Source: Drancourtella massiliensis
Lineage (GTDB): Bacteria > Bacillota > Clostridia > Lachnospirales > Lachnospiraceae
Direction: 5' to 3'
NCBI RefSeq assembly: GCF_016900655.1
Contig: NZ_JACJKH010000018.1
Location: forward strand, 1-64,000
DNA: 64,000 nucleotides
Below, piece by piece: positions 1 through 13,418 of this stretch. Position 1 is the first letter of the stretch. Each line of letters opens with the position of its first letter. The notes below the pieces were generated by a model, which worked only from the letters and a program-made list of their open reading frames with translations, searched no databases and was not told where the DNA came from. The translations under genes and the position numbers were made by a program.

Positions 1-108
1 GCTGCGAACCCACAACATTATAACATAGGAGGTTTTTCCTATGGTACCTTATGTAACGCTACGGCTTCGCCTATTCCCCCATCTCAGATGGGGGTTTGCG
101 AATTATTC
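1..108. mobile_element. Possible end of an IS200/IS605-type element (structured, omega-RNA-like)
   Basis: The stretch is packed with short hairpins. One is CATAGGA...TCCTATG (near 24-43), one is CCCCCATCT/AGATGGGGG (near 86-103), and an outer pair GCGAACCC...GGGTTTGCG closes the whole. Several nested hairpins in about 100 bases with no gene resemble the right end of IS200/IS605 elements, which overlaps the guide RNA of TnpB. The transposase would lie to the left, outside the window. No coding sequence can be assigned here. It could instead be an unrelated structured RNA or a terminator cluster. Confidence 0.35.
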
Positions 109-164
109 AATCAATATTCTTGCTTTTTCTGTCGATACGGATTCCGGCCGAAAATCCGGGGCAA

Positions 165-216
165 CAAAAAAAGCAGATCAAGTAACTTCTCCATCATGAG
201 AAGTCCTTTCATCTGC
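165..216 (-). terminator. Expression-platform terminator of the glycine riboswitch
   Basis: On the minus strand the long stem GCAGAT...ACTTCTC / GAGAAGT...ATCTGC is followed by seven Ts (plus-strand A-run 166-172). Its 5' arm begins immediately after the second aptamer's closing helix, so glycine binding could plausibly shift termination. Confidence 0.8.
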
Positions 217-412
217 CTCTGTCCTTTTACCTGAAAGATTATCCAGCAGTGCTGTGCTGCACGCCAGATTACTTCTTCGGTACAATCATATTGTTCTCCA
301 GAGTGTTGTCCGAACCTGTTCCTTTTGCCTGAGAGTTTCTTGCATGCCCCTTCGGCTCCGGCTATCATTCCCGCGCCGCACACTGCGCTATAGTGGTATC
401 TCACAGGTTCAT
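165..412 (-). ncRNA. Tandem glycine riboswitch with intrinsic terminator
   Basis: Read on the minus strand, aptamer 1 (about 410-312) is closed by GAACCTGT/ACAGGTTC and contains CCGAAGGGGCA and ACTCTCAGGCAAAAGGA, the hallmark core of glycine aptamers. A second, more divergent aptamer (about 304-217) has CCGAAGAAGTAA and TTTCAGGTAAAAGGACAGAG. Two tandem aptamers are typical of glycine switches controlling glycine cleavage or amino-acid symporter genes. A strong terminator follows directly. The regulated gene would lie at lower coordinates, off the window edge, so its identity is unknown. A 110-codon ORF across this RNA is not considered a gene. Confidence 0.9.
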
Positions 413-551
413 CATTCAACTTTAAAGTTATTATAAAATTCACTTACTCCAGAGTCAAGTGTTAAATAATAAACTTGTCAGTTAATATTTTGACAGTTAT
501 TTTATAGACAATTTCTTTTTATTTATCGCTTTTTTCTATGCTTTTTCCTCT

Positions 552-1460
552 TTAGCCAAGTGCCAGGCACCAAAGCGGAAGTGTCAGAAGCGACAACAGG
601 GTACTGAGGAAAATCATCCCTGTCGCGTACCGTTCATCCCCGTGGTACTTGGAAGAAAGAAGCGCCGTTGTGACCGGAGCCGGCATTCCGGCCATGATTA
701 CGGTAATCCCCCGCAGCACCGGATTCACCGGAAGAGGAGCTGTCACGGCAAATACAACCGCCGGGATCAATACGAGGCGGACTGCCGCATAAAATACCAT
801 GGTGCGGTCAATCAATCCTCTTGGATCCATCTCCGCCAGCATCATTCCGATCAGCATCATACTCATCGGCGTATTGGCGCTGCTCAATCCCTCCACCGCC
901 CGGGTAAAGAAGTCCGGCCAGGATACCGGAAGAAACATGACGATCAGCCCCAGATAAATCGAAACAATGCACGGATGGGTGACTACCTTTTTCAGCACGT
1001 TCTTTTTCTGACCCGGCAGAAAGCAGGAGACGCCCACCGACCACATGACCACCCGGACCGGGAGCATGAAGACTGACGCATACAAAAGCCCGGACGTCCC
1101 GTAAATACTTTCAATTACCGGATTTCCCAGAAAGCCGCCGTTAGAAACAATCGTCCCGTACCGGAGCGGCTTTCTCTTTTCCTCATCTGTTTTTTTGTAC
1201 AACAGAAACGCTGACGCCACAGATATCATATTATACAGCACGGATAACAGCACCGTCATGACAACCGGCTTCCAGACATCATGATGGGGCTGTACAAGAA
1301 ACGCATGAAAAATGTTAAACGGCAGCAGCACATACAGACACAGATCCACCATGTTCAACCTTCCTGTCGTGCCTACTATTCCTCTTTTTCTTACGATAAA
1401 TCCAACGATCACAAAGAAGAACATCATCCCCTGCATCGTCAGCATATTTTCAAATACCAT
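552..1460 (-). CDS. AEC-family (auxin efflux carrier/malate permease-like) transporter
   Basis: This 302-aa protein is almost entirely hydrophobic, with about ten predicted membrane segments. It has the AEC (PF03547) layout: an N-terminal segment leading into the LYVLLPFNIF region, a central loop, and a C-terminal half ending in GMPAPVTTALLSSKY. Family members export or import organic acids, amino acids or peptides; the substrate here cannot be read from sequence. It begins 10 nt after the HD-domain gene on the same strand (GGAGCAGGCAG before ATG), so it probably ends the pepC-HD-AEC operon. Co-transcription with an aminopeptidase suggests, but does not prove, an amino-acid or organic-acid substrate. 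Confidence 0.85.
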   Translation of the reverse strand: MVFENMLTMQGMMFFFVIVGFIVRKRGIVGTTGRLNMVDLCLYVLLPFNIFHAFLVQPHHDVWKPVVMTVLLSVLYNMISVASAFLLYKKTDEEKRKPLRYGTIVSNGGFLGNPVIESIYGTSGLLYASVFMLPVRVVMWSVGVSCFLPGQKKNVLKKVVTHPCIVSIYLGLIVMFLPVSWPDFFTRAVEGLSSANTPMSMMLIGMMLAEMDPRGLIDRTMVFYAAVRLVLIPAVVFAVTAPLPVNPVLRGITVIMAGMPAPVTTALLSSKYHGDERYATGMIFLSTLLSLLTLPLWCLALG

Positions 1461-1470
1461 CTGCCTGCTC

Positions 1471-2040
1471 CTACAATCCTATCCGGTCCGCAATACCGCG
1501 CATTGCTTCCAGTGCAATGTCGATAAATTCGTCAAAATCCATGCCCGTAAATTCAATCGCTTCCATATAGTCGCGGTTGGCACCGGCTGCAAACCGAAGC
1601 TCACGGAAACGTTTGAGCACAGATTTATGTTTGACGCTTGCAATCTTTTTATCCGGATAGATCTGAGCAATGGCTTTCAAAAAACCACTCATCGGATCGG
1701 ATGCAAGAATCGCATACTGAAGTTTTGTTTTTGCTTTCACGCCGCTTTCCGGATTGTGGGCACAAATGGCGTCAAACAGTACCGGATCATCAATTCCTTC
1801 TTTTTTCAGGATTTCCACCGATGTCGGTCCGTGGGTCTCCGGGTGCTCCTTCCACTCGCAGTGTTCCTCATCCAGATCATGAAGAAGCCCCACTACGCCC
1901 CAGTATTCCACTTCTTCAGGAGCAAGCTTTTCTGCGACTCCCCGCATGATCGCTTCCACCGCATAGGAATGCTCCAGGTAGCGTTCTCCTTCCATGTATT
2001 TATGTAAAATCTCATATGCCTGATCGCGTGTAATCGCCAT
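1471..2040 (-). CDS. HD-domain (HDIG-type) hydrolase
   Basis: This 189-aa soluble protein carries an HD metal-dependent phosphohydrolase domain. An early His lies in LEHSYAVEAIMRG (about 22-34) and the HD doublet in GLLHDLDEEHCEW (about 51-63), with a further His in the following HPETHG. Small stand-alone HDIG proteins are common in Clostridia, and their substrates (nucleotides, phosphoesters) are mostly unknown. The start is supported by AGGAGGAAAGAACA-ATG. It lies 36 nt after pepC and 10 nt before the AEC permease, indicating one operon. No specific function is assigned. Confidence 0.85.
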   Translation of the reverse strand: MAITRDQAYEILHKYMEGERYLEHSYAVEAIMRGVAEKLAPEEVEYWGVVGLLHDLDEEHCEWKEHPETHGPTSVEILKKEGIDDPVLFDAICAHNPESGVKAKTKLQYAILASDPMSGFLKAIAQIYPDKKIASVKHKSVLKRFRELRFAAGANRDYMEAIEFTGMDFDEFIDIALEAMRGIADRIGL

Positions 2041-2076
2041 TGTTCTTTCCTCCTGAATACATTTTTGTCTAGTATG

Positions 2077-3414
2077 TTATCGAGCCAGTGTTCCCATCGG
2101 ATCCCATGGATTCAGATGAACCGGCTCCTGCGCAGCCTCCTCAAGCTGCTCTTTGGTCAAATATTTTTTATTAATCACTGCCTGGTACACATACCGGTCA
2201 AACCAGTCCGCGCTCATCAGATAATATCCCTTTTCACCGTGCTCATCACTCCAGCTGTTCTGGATTTTCCATTTGAGTGCTTTTCCTTCCTCATCCAGAT
2301 CCACACCGGTAATCACCATGGCATGGTTCATCGCGCTCTCCCGGTAGTCAAGCCCGGCACCTTTTTCCATATCAAACTGCATGCCGTAGGTACCCTCAAA
2401 ATCATAGCACTCCGTGCACCAGAGTCCCATGTCTCTTTCACCGTATTTTCCGACATCGCTTCCAAACCATACGACCTCTCCGCCTGACAGCTGGCAGATA
2501 ATCAGACCTTTCAGCGTATCCATCGGCAGATTATAGTAACGCACCGGAGCGCCCTCTGCCACATTGCCAAGATAGTCTACCGTGTAGCTTTTTCCAAACG
2601 GCTTGTCTTCGGTCGGCGAATTGATAATGCTGACATAATCTTCATGGAGCTTCAGTCCCACATACTCCTCATAAAAAGTCTTTGGAGTCAGATTCCGTAC
2701 TACATGGTACTTCTTCTCTTTATCTACATACTCAAAATCAAAGGTCTTCGGCGGCTTGCCGAAGCACATGCACAGGAAGCTGTAGATATCTGCCATCATC
2801 TCTTTTTTCTCTGCATGGGCATCCCCGCCGTTTCGTACAGTCTCACGAAGCTTTGCAGCACACAGGCGCAGTCTGGAATTCAGAAGCGCATTCATATCTC
2901 TCGTATTGCTGCTCTGGTAGGTTTCCTCCATGGCACTCTTCGGAACCACTCCGTACTTTTCCACGAGATTGACAAACATATCCCACTGGCCTCCGTCGCC
3001 GACGCCTTCTGAAAGAATGTGGCACACGGTACGGTCGTCCACCGAGCGGTCCGCCAGATCAATAATGCTCTCCAGCATATAATTGGCCTTTTCAAACTTG
3101 TCCCAGAATGCTGTGTAGTTCTGGGAAAGCTCAAATTTGTCCAGATTGCATTTCTTTGCCGTCACTTCACGGAGCACATTCAGCGCAGAGAAAATCCAGC
3201 AGCGTCCGCTGGCTTTCTGATTCGTCACCGGAAGCGTCGGGATATCAATGGAGAATGCATACTGGGAGGATGCAAGCCCTGCATGGCAAAACGCCGCATC
3301 CTTTACCGAATGTTTATAAAGCGCGTTCGTCATCGCACGGCAGAGCGCACTGCCCGCATACTTCTCCTCAAAGCCTGAAATATCATCTGTTGTCAATCCT
3401 TGAAACTGATTCAT
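2077..3414 (-). CDS. pepC: Aminopeptidase C (bleomycin hydrolase family, C1)
   Basis: This 445-aa cysteine aminopeptidase matches the usual PepC/bleomycin hydrolase length. The catalytic triad is visible: Cys72 in KASGRCWIFSALN, His364 in NHAMVITGVD and Asn386 in QNSWSDEHG, with the oxyanion Gln66 in the same N-terminal motif. There is no signal peptide, as expected for the cytoplasmic hexameric enzyme that trims N-terminal residues from imported peptides. It heads an operon with an HD hydrolase and an AEC permease. The rpoC terminator lies upstream, so it needs its own promoter; AGTATA at about 3457 on the plus strand (TATACT on minus) is a plausible -10. Confidence 0.95.
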   Translation of the reverse strand: MNQFQGLTTDDISGFEEKYAGSALCRAMTNALYKHSVKDAAFCHAGLASSQYAFSIDIPTLPVTNQKASGRCWIFSALNVLREVTAKKCNLDKFELSQNYTAFWDKFEKANYMLESIIDLADRSVDDRTVCHILSEGVGDGGQWDMFVNLVEKYGVVPKSAMEETYQSSNTRDMNALLNSRLRLCAAKLRETVRNGGDAHAEKKEMMADIYSFLCMCFGKPPKTFDFEYVDKEKKYHVVRNLTPKTFYEEYVGLKLHEDYVSIINSPTEDKPFGKSYTVDYLGNVAEGAPVRYYNLPMDTLKGLIICQLSGGEVVWFGSDVGKYGERDMGLWCTECYDFEGTYGMQFDMEKGAGLDYRESAMNHAMVITGVDLDEEGKALKWKIQNSWSDEHGEKGYYLMSADWFDRYVYQAVINKKYLTKEQLEEAAQEPVHLNPWDPMGTLAR

Positions 3415-3517
3415 TTTTCATCATCCTTTCCCTTTTTCTTTTGTCTTTACCCTATAGTATAGCACGAATTTGAAAACGGCGAAATACCCGATACTTGCTT
3501 TACAGGGTCAAAATATA

Positions 3518-3547
3518 AGCGCCCTGCGGGATTTCCCGCAGGGCGCT
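3518..3547 (-). terminator. rpoBC operon terminator
   Basis: A perfect 13-bp GC-rich stem AGCGCCCTGCGGG/CCCGCAGGGCGCT with a 4-nt loop starts about 35 nt past the rpoC stop. On the minus strand it is followed by the T-rich TTATATTTTG. Confidence 0.8.
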
Positions 3548-3583
3548 ATGCTTTACCTGAGTAAACTATTCTACAGATCGTTC

Positions 3584-6500
3584 TTATTCTTCTGTTTCTG
3601 TCTCCTGGCTTTCCTCTTCGGATGTTTCTTCGGAAACTTCCTCTGCCGTCTCTTCAGCTGTTTCCGCTTCCGGTTCTTCTGTCAGATCCAGATCTGCACC
3701 AAGAATCTCTGTATCCTCCTCAGCTGCTTCGGATTCTGCTTTCTCGTCTTCTTTTGCATTTTCCTTTTCTTCAGCTTCTCTGCGGAGGCGTGCCTCTTCT
3801 TCTTTCTGAGCTTCGATCATCGCATCTGTATTCAGCTTGATATTGCGGTATTTGCTCATACCGGTACCAACCGGAATCAGTTTACCGATGATAACGTTCT
3901 CTTTCAGACCGATCAGCGGATCGACTTTTCCTTTGATGGCTGCTTCTGTGAGGACTTTTGTTGTCTCCTGGAAGGAAGCTGCGGACAGGAAGGAGTTTGT
4001 AGCAAGTGCCGCCTTGGTAATACCAAGCATGATCTGCTCTCCTGTTGCCGGCTCTTTACCTTCAGCCACGAGTTCTTTATTTCTGTCTTCGAACTCAAGG
4101 GCGTCTACCATAGTGCCCGGAAGGAATTCGGAATCTCCATTCTCCTCGATACGGACTTTCTTCAGCATCTGACGCACAATGACTTCGATGTGCTTATCGT
4201 TGATATCTACACCCTGGAGACGGTATACTCTCTGCACTTCCTGAATCATGTAATCCTGTACAGCACGCAGACCTTTGATTCTCAGGATATCGTGCGGGTT
4301 GACACTACCTTCTGTAAGCTCGTCTCCGGCTTCCAGTTCCACGCCGTCCTGAATCTTGATTCTGGAACCGTACGGAATGAGGTATGCCTTGGATTCCCCT
4401 GTCTCATTGTTGGTAACGATGATCTCACGTTTCTTCTTTGTATCGTTGATCGTTGCTTTTCCGGCGAACTCTGTAATGATTGCAAGTCCCTTCGGCTTTC
4501 TTGCCTCGAAAAGCTCTTCGACACGAGGAAGACCCTGTGTGATATCGTCACCGGCAACACCACCTGTATGGAAGGTACGCATGGTAAGCTGTGTACCAGG
4601 CTCACCGATGGACTGGGCAGCAATGATTCCGACTGCCTCGCCGACCTGTACCGGCTCTCCTGTTGCCATGTTGGCACCGTAACATTTTGCGCAGACACCC
4701 AGATGGGATTTACATGTCAGGATGGTACGGATCTTCACCTTTTTGATCTCGTTGCCGTTTTCATCCACACCTTTTGTTACGATCGCAGCCGCACGTTTTG
4801 GTGTGATCATGTGATTTGCTTTGACAATCACATTGCCTTCTCTGTCGCAGATCGTCTCGCAGGAATAACGTCCTGTGATACGCTCCTGAAGGCTTTCAAT
4901 CTCTTCATTTCCGTCCGTAAATGCCTTGACATACATTCCCGGGATTTCTTCTCCCTTCTCCACGCAGTCTACTTCGCGGATAGAAAGTTCCTGGGAAACG
5001 TCTACAAGACGTCTTGTCAAGTAACCGGAATCGGCTGTACGAAGCGCCGTATCGGACAGACCTTTACGTGCTCCGTGGGCGGACATGAAGTATTCCAGTA
5101 CGTCCAGACCTTCACGGAAGTTGGACTTGATCGGCAGCTCGATCGTACGTCCGGTCGTATCTGCCATCAGACCACGCATACCGGCAAGCTGTTTGATCTG
5201 CTTGTCAGAACCACGGGCTCCGGAATCCGCCATCATGAAGATATTGTTGTATTTATCCAGACCGGAAAGCAGTGCCTCTGTCAGGGCATCGTCAGTTGCC
5301 TTCCATGTCTCAACGACTTCTTTGTAACGCTCCTCTTCTGTGATGAGACCACGTTTGAAGTTTCTTGTGATCTTATCCACCGTATCCTGTGCCTGCTGGA
5401 TCATCTGCGGCTTCTGCGGCGGAACGGTCATATCGGAGATAGATACTGTCATAGCAGCTCTCGTAGAGAACTTGTATCCGATGGATTTTACGTTATCAAG
5501 TACTTCTGCTGTTGCAGATGCACCATGTGTATTGATAACCTTTTCCAGGATCTTCTTTAACTGCTTCTTGCCGACATGGAAATCGACTTCCAGAAGAAGC
5601 TCATTTCCTTCTACGGTTCTATCCACGAATCCGAGATCCTGCGGAATGATTTCGTTGAAGAGGAACCGTCCCAGTGTGGACTCTACTGTTCCTGACTTCA
5701 CAGTTCCGTCCGGCATTGTCTTGGAGACACGTACCTTGATCCGTGAGTGCAGTGTGATTACCTGGTTTTCGTAGGCAAGGATTGCTTCGTTTACGCTCTT
5801 GAAGAACTTGCCTTCACCTTTCACACCTGGTCTTTCCTGTGTCAGGTAGTAGATACCAAGTACCATATCCTGTGAAGGAACGGCTACCGGGCCACCGTCT
5901 GAAGGTTTCAGAAGGTTGTTCGGTGAAAGGAGAAGGAAACGGCACTCTGCCTGTGCTTCTACGGAAAGCGGAAGATGAACCGCCATCTGGTCACCATCGA
6001 AGTCGGCGTTGAACGCTGTACATACGAGCGGGTGAAGCTTGATTGCCTTACCTTCTACAAGAATCGGCTCGAATGCCTGGATACCAAGTCTGTGCAGTGT
6101 AGGGGCACGGTTCAGCATAACCGGATGCTCTTTAATGACATCTTCCAGGACATCCCAGACTTCCGTCTGAAGTCTTTCCACCATTTTCTTTGCGTTTTTG
6201 ATATTGTGTGCTGTACCGTTTGCAACAAGCTCTTTCATTACGAACGGTTTGAACAGCTCGATTGCCATTTCTTTCGGCAGACCGCACTGATAGATCTTCA
6301 GTTCCGGTCCTACTACGATAACGGAACGTCCGGAATAGTCAACACGTTTTCCGAGCAGGTTCTGACGGAAACGTCCGGACTTTCCTTTTAACATATCGGA
6401 AAGAGATTTCAGGGCACGGTTTCCCGGTCCTGTAACCGGACGGCCGCGGCGGCCGTTGTCGATCAGGGCGTCAACTGCTTCCTGAAGCATTCTCTTTTCG

Positions 6501-7372
6501 TTTCTTACGATGATATCCGGGGCTCCAAGCTCCAGAAGTCTTCTCAGACGGTTGTTACGGTTGATGATTCTTCTGTAAAGGTCATTTAAGTCAGATGTTG
6601 CAAAACGTCCTCCATCAAGCTGAACCATCGGACGCAGATCCGGCGGAATAACCGGGATGACCGTCATGATCATCCACTCCGGTTTGTTTCCGGATTCACG
6701 GAACGCTTCCACAACTTCCAGACGTTTTACGATTCTTGCACGTTTCTGTCCGGTCGCTCCTTCGAGTCCGTCTCTTAACTCATGGTATTCCTTTTCCAGA
6801 TCAATATTCTTTAACAGTTCCTGAATCGCTTCCGCGCCCATGCCGACACGGAATGCGCTTCCCCATTTTTCTCTTGCTTCCTGATATTCCTGTTCGGAGA
6901 GCACCTGTTTGTACTGTAAATCTGTCTCCCCTTTATCGAGTACAATGTAGGAAGCAAAGTACAGTACTTTCTCCAGTGTTCTCGGAGAAAGGTCGAGAAT
7001 CAGTCCCATCCGGCTCGGGATTCCTTTAAAATACCAGATATGGGATACCGGAGCCGCCAGTGCGATATGTCCCATACGCTCACGGCGTACTGCAGATTTC
7101 GTAACCTCAACACCGCAGCGGTCACAGATCACACCTTTATAACGGATTTTCTTATATTTACCACAGTGACATTCCCAGTCCTTGCTTGGTCCGAAAATAC
7201 GTTCGCAGAACAGCCCGTCGCGTTCCGGCTTTAAAGTTCTGTAGTTGATGGTCTCCGGCTTTGTTACCTCGCCTCTTGACCACTCCAGAATCTTTTCAGG
7301 TGATGCCAGCCCGATCTTGATCGCATCAAAGGTCATCGGCTGATACGTCGCTTCATTATTGTTTCCCGTCAT
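3584..7372 (-). CDS. rpoC: DNA-directed RNA polymerase subunit beta'
   Basis: This 1262-aa beta' subunit is the catalytic half of RNA polymerase. The N-terminal zinc-binding Cys set (CHCGKYKK...CDRCGVEV, about 70-90), the metal-binding active site [12 protein letters not shown] and the second zinc site ([13 protein letters not shown]) are all present. It follows rpoB by 14 nt. The protein ends in a roughly 70-residue, almost entirely Glu/Ala/Thr acidic tail after the conserved [12 protein letters not shown] region; this is a low-complexity extension rather than a domain. The long ORFs on the opposite strand of this gene are shadows produced by its codon bias. Confidence 0.99.
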   Translation of the reverse strand: MTGNNNEATYQPMTFDAIKIGLASPEKILEWSRGEVTKPETINYRTLKPERDGLFCERIFGPSKDWECHCGKYKKIRYKGVICDRCGVEVTKSAVRRERMGHIALAAPVSHIWYFKGIPSRMGLILDLSPRTLEKVLYFASYIVLDKGETDLQYKQVLSEQEYQEAREKWGSAFRVGMGAEAIQELLKNIDLEKEYHELRDGLEGATGQKRARIVKRLEVVEAFRESGNKPEWMIMTVIPVIPPDLRPMVQLDGGRFATSDLNDLYRRIINRNNRLRRLLELGAPDIIVRNEKRMLQEAVDALIDNGRRGRPVTGPGNRALKSLSDMLKGKSGRFRQNLLGKRVDYSGRSVIVVGPELKIYQCGLPKEMAIELFKPFVMKELVANGTAHNIKNAKKMVERLQTEVWDVLEDVIKEHPVMLNRAPTLHRLGIQAFEPILVEGKAIKLHPLVCTAFNADFDGDQMAVHLPLSVEAQAECRFLLLSPNNLLKPSDGGPVAVPSQDMVLGIYYLTQERPGVKGEGKFFKSVNEAILAYENQVITLHSRIKVRVSKTMPDGTVKSGTVESTLGRFLFNEIIPQDLGFVDRTVEGNELLLEVDFHVGKKQLKKILEKVINTHGASATAEVLDNVKSIGYKFSTRAAMTVSISDMTVPPQKPQMIQQAQDTVDKITRNFKRGLITEEERYKEVVETWKATDDALTEALLSGLDKYNNIFMMADSGARGSDKQIKQLAGMRGLMADTTGRTIELPIKSNFREGLDVLEYFMSAHGARKGLSDTALRTADSGYLTRRLVDVSQELSIREVDCVEKGEEIPGMYVKAFTDGNEEIESLQERITGRYSCETICDREGNVIVKANHMITPKRAAAIVTKGVDENGNEIKKVKIRTILTCKSHLGVCAKCYGANMATGEPVQVGEAVGIIAAQSIGEPGTQLTMRTFHTGGVAGDDITQGLPRVEELFEARKPKGLAIITEFAGKATINDTKKKREIIVTNNETGESKAYLIPYGSRIKIQDGVELEAGDELTEGSVNPHDILRIKGLRAVQDYMIQEVQRVYRLQGVDINDKHIEVIVRQMLKKVRIEENGDSEFLPGTMVDALEFEDRNKELVAEGKEPATGEQIMLGITKAALATNSFLSAASFQETTKVLTEAAIKGKVDPLIGLKENVIIGKLIPVGTGMSKYRNIKLNTDAMIEAQKEEEARLRREAEEKENAKEDEKAESEAAEEDTEILGADLDLTEEPEAETAEETAEEVSEETSEEESQETETEE

Positions 7373-7386
7373 TACGGCACCCCTTT

Positions 7387-11256
<3,870 letters not shown>

Positions 11257-11376
11257 TGACGTTTCACTCCTTGTATTATTATTCTCGTGAAAATCACCAG
11301 TTTTCATAGTTTATTGCGGGAAATTCAAGCATTTTCTGCTCTCTTCACAGCCCATCTTCCCACAATAGTGCATTTT

Positions 11377-11406
11377 ATTGTATCACAAGCACATTCCACG
11401 TGTCAA
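11377..11406 (-). promoter_or_regulatory. rpoBC promoter (TTGACA-18-TACAAT)
   Basis: On the minus strand TTGACA (11406-11401) and TACAAT (11382-11377) are separated by 18 nt, about 120 nt upstream of the rpoB start. It gives rpoBC an independent sigma-A type promoter, consistent with its physical separation from rplJL. Confidence 0.7.
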
Positions 11407-11516
11407 GAAAAATTTTTATTTTTTTCACCCCTTGTAATTCTCCATATATTATGCTATGTTGATAACAAGAATTGTTACTATTTTTTTAGAATTACAATTA
11501 TTTGGAGGAAACAGAT

Positions 11517-12458
11517 ATGATAAATATTAGAAAAGCCGCTATCATCGGCTGCGGATTTGTCGGAGCTTCATCCGCATTCAGCCTGGTACACAAAGGATTA
11601 TTTTCAGAGCTGGTTCTGATCGATGCCAACCATGCCAAAGCAGAAGGCGAAGCCATGGATTTGAGTCACGGCCGGCCGTTTACTTCCCCTATGAAAATTT
11701 ACGCCGGAAGTTACGACGACATCAGCGACTGTTCGCTGATTATCATTACAGCGGGCGCCAACCAGAAACCCGGTGAGACAAGACTGGATCTCGTCCACAA
11801 GAATGTAGCTATTTTCAAATCCATCATTCCCGAAATCACAAAGAGAAATTTTGAAGGAATCCTGCTGATCGTGGCAAATCCGGTGGACATCCTCACCTAC
11901 GCCGCCCTCAAAATTTCCGGCTACCCAAAAGAACGGGTCCTCGGAAGCGGCACCGTGCTTGATTCCGCCCGTTTCCGCTACCTCTTAAGCGAGCATCTCA
12001 ATGTGGACAGCCGAAGCGTTCACGCCTATATTATCGGTGAACACGGCGACAGCGAGCTTGCCGTCTGGAGCAGCGCCAATGTCTCCGGTATCGGCATCAA
12101 TGATTTCTGCGAGCTCCGCGGCCACTACGAGCATGATGAGGCCATGGACCGGATTTACCGGACCGTGCGGGACAGCGCTTACGAAATCATCGAGCGGAAA
12201 GGCGCCACCTACTACGGTGTTGCCATGGCGGTGAACCGGATCGCGGAGAGCATTATCCGCAACGAGCATTCCGTGCTCCCGGTTTCCAGTCTGATGGAGG
12301 GAGAATACGGGCTCACGGATCTGTGCATCAGTGTTCCTACCATTGTCTCCGCAAAAGGCGCCGAACAGGTACTGGAAATCCCGCTGAGTCAGGAGGAAAA
12401 AGAAAAACTTCAGAAATCCGCTGCAGAATTAAAGAAGGTCCTTGACTCTGCCATTTGA
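11517..12458 (+). CDS. ldh: L-lactate dehydrogenase
   Basis: This 313-aa NAD-dependent L-LDH interconverts pyruvate and lactate to reoxidise NADH in fermentation. Visible features are the Rossmann motif GCGFVGAS near residue 10, the Gln-containing specificity loop GANQKPGETRLDLV (Gln favours lactate over malate), the substrate Arg in DSARFRYLL, and the catalytic His in GEHGDSE near residue 178. The start at 11517 is preceded by TTGGAGGAAACAGAT; a 5-codon longer in-frame ATG is less likely. It is divergent from rpoB and ends in a hairpin at 12488-12514, so it is probably monocistronic. Confidence 0.95.
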   Translation: MINIRKAAIIGCGFVGASSAFSLVHKGLFSELVLIDANHAKAEGEAMDLSHGRPFTSPMKIYAGSYDDISDCSLIIITAGANQKPGETRLDLVHKNVAIFKSIIPEITKRNFEGILLIVANPVDILTYAALKISGYPKERVLGSGTVLDSARFRYLLSEHLNVDSRSVHAYIIGEHGDSELAVWSSANVSGIGINDFCELRGHYEHDEAMDRIYRTVRDSAYEIIERKGATYYGVAMAVNRIAESIIRNEHSVLPVSSLMEGEYGLTDLCISVPTIVSAKGAEQVLEIPLSQEEKEKLQKSAAELKKVLDSAI

Positions 12459-12487
12459 CAAATGCCTGCCAATACCTCTAAAATAGA

Positions 12488-12514
12488 AATGCTGCCAGAT
12501 TTATGGCAGCATTT
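12488..12514 (+). terminator. Terminator-like hairpin after ldh
   Basis: The stem AAATGCTGCCA/TGGCAGCATTT lies 30 nt past the ldh stop. The T-run is short (TTTCTT), so termination may be partial and allow some read-through into the next gene. Confidence 0.55.
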
Positions 12515-12538
12515 CTTAGAAGGAAGGCAGGAATTTTC

Positions 12539-13273
12539 ATGAAACAATCTACGTTCTTCCGTGTACTGTTCTATATCATCGGTCTTCTGGTGCTCGCACT
12601 GGGTCTGACCTTGAACACCAAGACAGGGCTCGGAGTCTCACCTATTATCTCAGTCGCTTACAGCACGGCAGTCATCTCCGGACATAATTTCGGCAACATG
12701 ACTCTTGCTCTCTATTCCCTCTTTGTGGTCATCGAACTTATTCTTCATCTCATAAGAGAACACCGCTATGTAGAAGAATCACACGGCGCACTGTCCCAGG
12801 CAGGAAAGCGTGACCGGAAGCTGATTTTCCTGATGGACATTCTCCAGATCCCTTTAAGCCTCATTTTTACGCGGTTTCTCAATGCATTCTCCGCTTTGAT
12901 CCCGGCTCTTTACTCCGGTTCAGAAAGCAGTGCAGGAGAAATGGCATTTCGCGTCATCGTTCTGGTCATCGCAATCATTCTAACCGGGATCGGAGCCGCC
13001 ATGTCCCTGAATATGCGCATCGTACCAAATCCAGGTGATGGAATTGTTCAGGCCATCGCAGATACGGCACACAAAAGCGTCGGCTTTACCAAAAACTGCT
13101 TCGATGTGCTCAATATTTCCATCACAATCACATTAAGCCTCACTTTCGCCGGGCATCTGATAGGCATCGGCGTCGGCACGATTCTTGCCATGATCGGAGT
13201 GGGACGCACGATTGCCGTCTTCAACCACTTTACATACGATAAAATGAAACAGCTGGCCGGCATCGAAAACTAA
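12539..13273 (+). CDS. YczE/YitT-like integral membrane protein
   Basis: This 244-aa polytopic membrane protein begins MKQSTFFRVLFYIIGLLVLA and contains the LNTKTGLGVSPIISVAYS stretch typical of the YczE/YyaS family, then about five more hydrophobic segments. A related half-repeat (MRIVPNPGDGIVQAIADT) suggests an internal duplication as in that family. Function in Clostridia is unknown; Bacillus YczE is linked to surfactin synthesis. The ATG at 12539 follows GGAAGGCAGG. A strong bidirectional terminator follows. It may be co-transcribed with ldh by read-through. Confidence 0.75.
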   Translation: MKQSTFFRVLFYIIGLLVLALGLTLNTKTGLGVSPIISVAYSTAVISGHNFGNMTLALYSLFVVIELILHLIREHRYVEESHGALSQAGKRDRKLIFLMDILQIPLSLIFTRFLNAFSALIPALYSGSESSAGEMAFRVIVLVIAIILTGIGAAMSLNMRIVPNPGDGIVQAIADTAHKSVGFTKNCFDVLNISITITLSLTFAGHLIGIGVGTILAMIGVGRTIAVFNHFTYDKMKQLAGIEN

Positions 13274-13299
13274 ACAAGGCGAAACAAGTTTCTCAATAC

Positions 13300-13359
13300 A
13301 AAAAATCCCCTCCGGGAATCCGCACACCAGCGGCGCGGTCATTTCCGAAGGGGATTTTT
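13300..13359. terminator. Bidirectional terminator between convergent genes
   Basis: AAAAATCCCC...GGGGATTTTT with additional internal pairing (CGGGAA/TTTCCG) lies between the converging YczE-like and amidohydrolase genes. Both strands show a T-run after the stem. Confidence 0.8.
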
Positions 13360-13418
13360 CACTTTCTTATATTATTCCCTGTCAGAATCTACAGGAACTC
13401 TTCTATTCCAGGGCTGAT

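Noticed and set aside
111-443. 110-codon ORF on the minus strand
   Set aside because: It coincides with the tandem glycine riboswitch and terminator; the RNA structure explains the conservation.
3470-5560. 696-codon ORF on the plus strand
   Set aside because: It lies wholly antisense to rpoC, encodes a Cys/Phe-rich improbable protein, and is a codon-bias shadow.
11461-11490. Possible Rex operator before ldh
   Set aside because: ATAACAAgaaTTGTTA is in the wrong arrangement for the TTGTGA...TCACAA-type Rex dyad.
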